From Gammaproteobacteria bacterium (GTDB taxonomy: Bacteria > Pseudomonadota > Gammaproteobacteria > SZUA-152), in the NCBI GenBank assembly GCA_013152545.1, contig JAADGF010000026.1, positions 1 through 39,538 of the forward strand: DNA of 39,538 nucleotides, given 5' to 3'. Shown here one piece after another: positions 36,954 to 39,538 of this stretch. The notes beneath the pieces were generated by a model. It was not told where the DNA came from. It searched no databases and was given only the letters and a program-made list of their open reading frames with translations. The position numbers and the translations under genes are program-made. Numbering within the stretch: position 1 is the first letter of the stretch; each line of letters opens with the position of its first letter.

Positions 36954-37016
36954 GCGCTACATTCTCGCATTTTGAACGAAAATTTAAACAGATCATGTTT
37001 TGTTTCGGATATTTAT

Positions 37017-37056
37017 ACACAGAATCTATGTATATCGGAATAGGGGGATTCTGTGT
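37017..37056. repeat. 10-bp perfect inverted repeat upstream of the integrase
   Basis: acacagaatc (37017-37026) and gattctgtgt (37047-37056). It lies between the integrase start and the attI-like core, where promoter and attI elements are expected. Confidence 0.45.
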
Positions 37057-37089
37057 GATGTCAATGGGGCAGTTTCTGTATAGTTAAAT

Positions 37090-37096
37090 GTTAAGC
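37090..37096 (+). other. Possible attI core site (GTTRRRY)
   Basis: gttaagc fits the GTTRRRY core where integron cassettes join. It lies 137 bp upstream of the integrase start, on the side where an array would begin. The motif is short and could occur by chance; position is the main support. Confidence 0.35.
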
Positions 37097-37162
37097 CAAG
37101 ATTAGTTTTCGTGTTTGAAATAAAAGTTATGGTAAGCGGATTCAATTTATTTTTTTGGGGGG

Positions 37163-37300
37163 GTGAAAGATAACATCGTTAAGTCGTTTGAAGACCTTCA
37201 TGGATTTGTTCAGTCCTATACAGGGCAGGCGGCAGTATATAGAGGAGTAAACTCTACTAAATATCTACTGATGCCAAAAGTTGGAAGAATAGAAGATTAA
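37163..37300 (+). pseudogene. FRG-domain gene fragment
   Basis: A 45-codon reading from GTG at 37163: VKDNIVKSFEDLHGFVQSYT, then AAVYRGVNSTKYLLMPKVGR and a stop. The YRG ... Y.L.PK.GR pattern is the start of the FRG domain, found in many uncharacterised and some defence-linked proteins of 250 residues or more. Here it stops just 25 bp before the group II intron. This is the first cassette position after the attI-like core. It is clearly truncated. Confidence 0.55.
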
Positions 37301-37324
37301 ATTGCCGCTGATCAAAGCGTTATA

Positions 37325-37717
37325 GTGCCAAGTATAAGCTTGGTGCATCTTGCAGAGTGCAAGTCCGTGTAGGGCAAGGTCTAACCCGCCACCCATATCG
37401 AGGTGATAGCAAGAGAGTTAGATTTTATGAAATAGGATTGACCCCTTTTCTTTTTAAAGTACACAGACCTCTAGCTTTTCGCCGATGACGCGCTTCTACA
37501 GCCGGAAAAGGCTTGATTTAAACCGACCAGAAATGCTTTTGCGTTCAAAATTTTTGACTTTACAGGAGCTAAGAACATAATCAGAGAATAGTCATTTGAT
37601 TGTAATAACAATCAGTACGGAAACGAGTGTAACCGAGGAGCCCCGTGAGGGAAAACTTCATGCGGGGATCTGTGCGCTGTGCGGGGGGGGGCAGGTGACA
37701 GGCATTCCTACCGTGAC
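37325..37717 (+). mobile_element. ORF-less group II intron
   Basis: The 5' end GTGCCAAG with its hairpin, then gcaagtccgtgtagggcaag and tctaacccgccacc, match the start of domain I of bacterial group II introns. Domain V is at 37638-37670: gagccccgtgagg, GAAA-type loop, then tgcggggatc, with the catalytic AGC and a stem that is changed on both sides relative to the common form. Domain VI follows and ends CCTACCGTGAC, the usual 3' end type. Only about 390 nt lie between the ends, so the reverse transcriptase gene of domain IV is gone. It can splice or move only with help. The exact ends are inferred from family form. Confidence 0.75.
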
Positions 37718-37760
37718 GGCCTTGTAAAATCACACGTAATATAAATTTAAGGGAATATTT

Positions 37761-38741
37761 ATGGATTCAAAAGTTAGTTTCACTTGCTTTGTGTCAATGC
37801 CATTTGATGAGTCATTTGACAATATATTTTTGAATGGTCTGATTTTATCAAACGAATATATGAGCAATTACAGCATAGATTTTGTACGGCTTGATAAACA
37901 AGCTTATGAGCAAAGGAGAATTGAACAGAATGTTTTAACGAGTATAGATAGGTCTGATTTTGTTATCGCTGATATTTCTAAATACCCCGATTCTCCACAT
38001 GCTAATGTTAGTGTGATGCATGAAGTTGGGTATGCTTGTGGAAAAGATATACCATTTCTTTTGATTGGGAAAAAAGATACTTTTAAAAAAGTCCCGAGCA
38101 ATCTTCAAGGATCATTGCTTGTGGAATACAACAATGAAAATGATGTAGAGCTTAAACAGTTTGCCCAAAAACTGGCTATCCAGTTGGAAGAATTGATTAC
38201 AACCAGTGTTAGAACAAGAGTTCGTGGTCAATTCCGTGCTGAGGGGTTCAATGATAGAGAGAAAATTGGCATTTCTGAGTTAATCAGTTCAGCCAAGAGA
38301 AGGGTATATATTTTGACGACAAATCTTGACTATACAAATACTTATCTAAAGCCATCATTAGAAGCAGCTTTGAAGAATAATGAACAAAATCCAACATTTA
38401 AGATTGAAATATTGACTATCGACCCTGAAAGCGAGGTTACTAATGCTCGGGCTGCTCAGCTTGGAACTCCTGTACGTAAATATAGGGACCTAATGCGAGA
38501 AAGCTTGGAGGCAATGGGGGAGGCGTTTGGCGAAAATAAAAAGGTAGATATTCATGCATACAAAGAATTTCCAACACAAAAAACGTTTATGATTGACGAT
38601 ACTATTATCACATCTATATCTGCTCTAGGTTTGCAAAGCAGAGAGGGGACACACTATGTGATGAATAATAGTCATGAGGCAACTGAATCTTTTATGAGCC
38701 ATTTTAAAACACTCAAAATGTTGGCGGTTGCGGGGAAATAG
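37761..38741 (+). CDS. Probable defence-type protein: nucleotide-binding (NDT/TIR-like) domain plus PLD-like region
   Basis: A 326-residue soluble protein. AAGGG eight bases before the ATG gives a good start. Residues 5-135 have the pattern CFVSMPFDESFDNIF ... SDFVIADISKYPDSPHANV and HEVGYACGKDIPFLLIG, typical of Rossmann-like domains related to nucleoside deoxyribosyltransferases and TIR-like sensors that bind or cut nucleotides. Residues about 165-320 (ISELISSAKRRVYILTTNLD ... TFMIDDTIITSISALGLQSR, THYVMNN) look like a phospholipase D-related fold of the DUF5919 kind, without a clear HKD motif. Such two-part proteins occur in accessory and anti-phage gene clusters, but the function here is an inference. 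It is A+T-rich and lies between a group II intron and an attC-like half site, so it is probably an integron cassette. Confidence 0.7.
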   Translation: MDSKVSFTCFVSMPFDESFDNIFLNGLILSNEYMSNYSIDFVRLDKQAYEQRRIEQNVLTSIDRSDFVIADISKYPDSPHANVSVMHEVGYACGKDIPFLLIGKKDTFKKVPSNLQGSLLVEYNNENDVELKQFAQKLAIQLEELITTSVRTRVRGQFRAEGFNDREKIGISELISSAKRRVYILTTNLDYTNTYLKPSLEAALKNNEQNPTFKIEILTIDPESEVTNARAAQLGTPVRKYRDLMRESLEAMGEAFGENKKVDIHAYKEFPTQKTFMIDDTIITSISALGLQSREGTHYVMNNSHEATESFMSHFKTLKMLAVAGK

Positions 38742-38814
38742 GCCTAACAAAAACAATCGAGAGGGACAAACCTCCGCGGTGCTTTTTTGTGCTAAAAGAG
38801 CCTAGCACAAAAAA
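38742..38814 (+). other. attC-like half site with a 12-bp hairpin
   Basis: gcctaac (38742-38748) fits the inverse core RYYYAAC that opens an attC site, directly after the cassette stop codon. The following tcgagagggac and ccgcggtg resemble Vibrio-type attC text. A perfect 12-bp hairpin ttttttgtgcta/tagcacaaaaaa (38783-38794 with 38803-38814) follows and may also end transcription. I find no matching GTTRRRY core before the next gene, so the site looks incomplete. Confidence 0.45.
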
Positions 38815-38906
38815 TCCCCACTACGATTTGCCCCTCATTGCTGACGCAATGGTCTGGAGATCAGAAATAAAATATAGTTCAACTTAAATATTATATGGAG
38901 GTTATT

Positions 38907-39538
38907 TTGAGAGCAATTAATTATGTCGCGTTATTCCTATTTTGTTCATCTATATATGCATCAGAAGATGACACCAATAAAGCATCAGCGGCTGTTGATT
39001 TTTTGAAAACTGCATGCGCTTCAGGTGAGCATGTTGAAATACAAGGCGAAGCGAGCGGAGGACTTTCATTTATTAAAAAGGGTGTGTCAGGTTCGTTTTC
39101 ATTTAAATCAAAGGATGCGAGAGGTATAGTTAATGGTTTAAGGGATGAGTTGCAACATGAAAATTTAAAAAGTATTCGCTCATGTATGGAACCACATATC
39201 GATAAAATATTAAATGCTTTGCTTGGGTACTCGGCCGTTGTTGGTAAGGCATCAAAAATATTGCCATGCACGGCTTCTAACGGAAATGTCCCATCAGGTC
39301 GAACAAAGGACTTTAATATTGATGTTATAAAGTGCGCATCAAATGCATCGTTGTTGAATTGTACATATAAAATAGTTAAGAAACCTAATTCGTCAAAAGA
39401 GGTACAATTTGATAGCCGTCATTCCTCAATTTTAGATTCTCAAGGTAATGAAGCTTATGCTGAATCAGCTCAAATTGGTCGCTCAATAGGTGAAATTGCT
39501 TCGAGACGTTTTTCCCCTGGAGACACTTCTCTCGCAAT
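38907..39538 (+). CDS. Secreted protein of unknown family, C-terminus beyond the window
   Basis: The frame is open from TTG at 38907 to the window end, 210 codons. GGAGG five bases upstream strongly supports the TTG, and the product starts MRAINYVALFLFCSSIYASED, a signal peptide. The mature protein has a helical first part with Cys (FLKTACAS, SIRSCMEPHI) and a Cys-bearing beta-rich part (FNIDVIKCASN, LLNCTYKIV, then ILDSQGNEAYAES and RRFSPGDTSLA) that resembles an Ig-like sandwich. No family is recognised. Base composition is low in G+C, like the cassette before it, and it lies after an attC-like half site, so it may be the next cassette. Confidence 0.75.
   Translation, partial: MRAINYVALFLFCSSIYASEDDTNKASAAVDFLKTACASGEHVEIQGEASGGLSFIKKGVSGSFSFKSKDARGIVNGLRDELQHENLKSIRSCMEPHIDKILNALLGYSAVVGKASKILPCTASNGNVPSGRTKDFNIDVIKCASNASLLNCTYKIVKKPNSSKEVQFDSRHSSILDSQGNEAYAESAQIGRSIGEIASRRFSPGDTSLA

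Noticed and set aside
1-39538. CRISPR arrays and rRNA genes
   Set aside because: No regularly spaced short direct repeats and no rRNA sequence were seen.

Overview
The window looks like a chromosomal segment of a gammaproteobacterium, probably marine or pseudomonad-related, with a moderately low G+C content estimated by eye. The clues are a uvrB next to a class I aminotransferase and tRNA-Asn, a tRNA-Val(GAC) of the pseudomonad type that starts AGGCGCG, a DUF3135 protein, HDOD and PilZ signalling proteins, many lipoproteins, and a RAYT transposase. The species cannot be named from sequence alone.

Left end (1-1628): a graveyard of insertion sequences (IS3-type OrfA with an in-frame stop, a frameshifted IS3 OrfB piece, an ISAzo13-type fragment and a perfect 37-bp palindrome), followed by an intact DEDDh exonuclease. 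Positions 1698-12341 form an extracytoplasmic redox module. A lipoprotein that fuses a PQQ-type sugar dehydrogenase to a diheme region and an 11-heme c-type cytochrome lipoprotein are both on the minus strand. They are divergent from a NarX/NarL-type sensor kinase and response regulator. Between the two redox genes lies an unusual pair of hairpin-plus-terminator modules.

The centre (12545-18256) is housekeeping: a Sel1/SPOR protein, tRNA-Asn, an aminotransferase, uvrB and tRNA-Val. After tRNA-Val comes an accessory stretch with a fold-back (MITE-like) element, a membrane-anchored NTF2-like protein and a 937-residue HEAT-repeat lipoprotein. DUF3135, HDOD and RAYT genes follow.

The most interesting candidate system is at 27628-31148. 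A PilZ domain is fused to an alpha-oxoamine synthase, and this gene is divergent from a seven-transmembrane histidine kinase. The layout recalls cqsA/cqsS and lqsA/lqsS autoinducer loci, with the added suggestion that c-di-GMP controls the synthase. Next to it is a 1446-residue lipoprotein with ten FN3 domains and 14 leucine-rich repeats arranged as two 7-repeat super-units.

The right end (36283-39538) looks like a decayed integron: a broken IntI-family integrase, an attI-like core site, a FRG-domain gene fragment, an ORF-less group II intron, a defence-like gene (nucleotide-binding fold plus PLD-like region) followed by an attC-like half site, and a secreted-protein gene that runs off the window.
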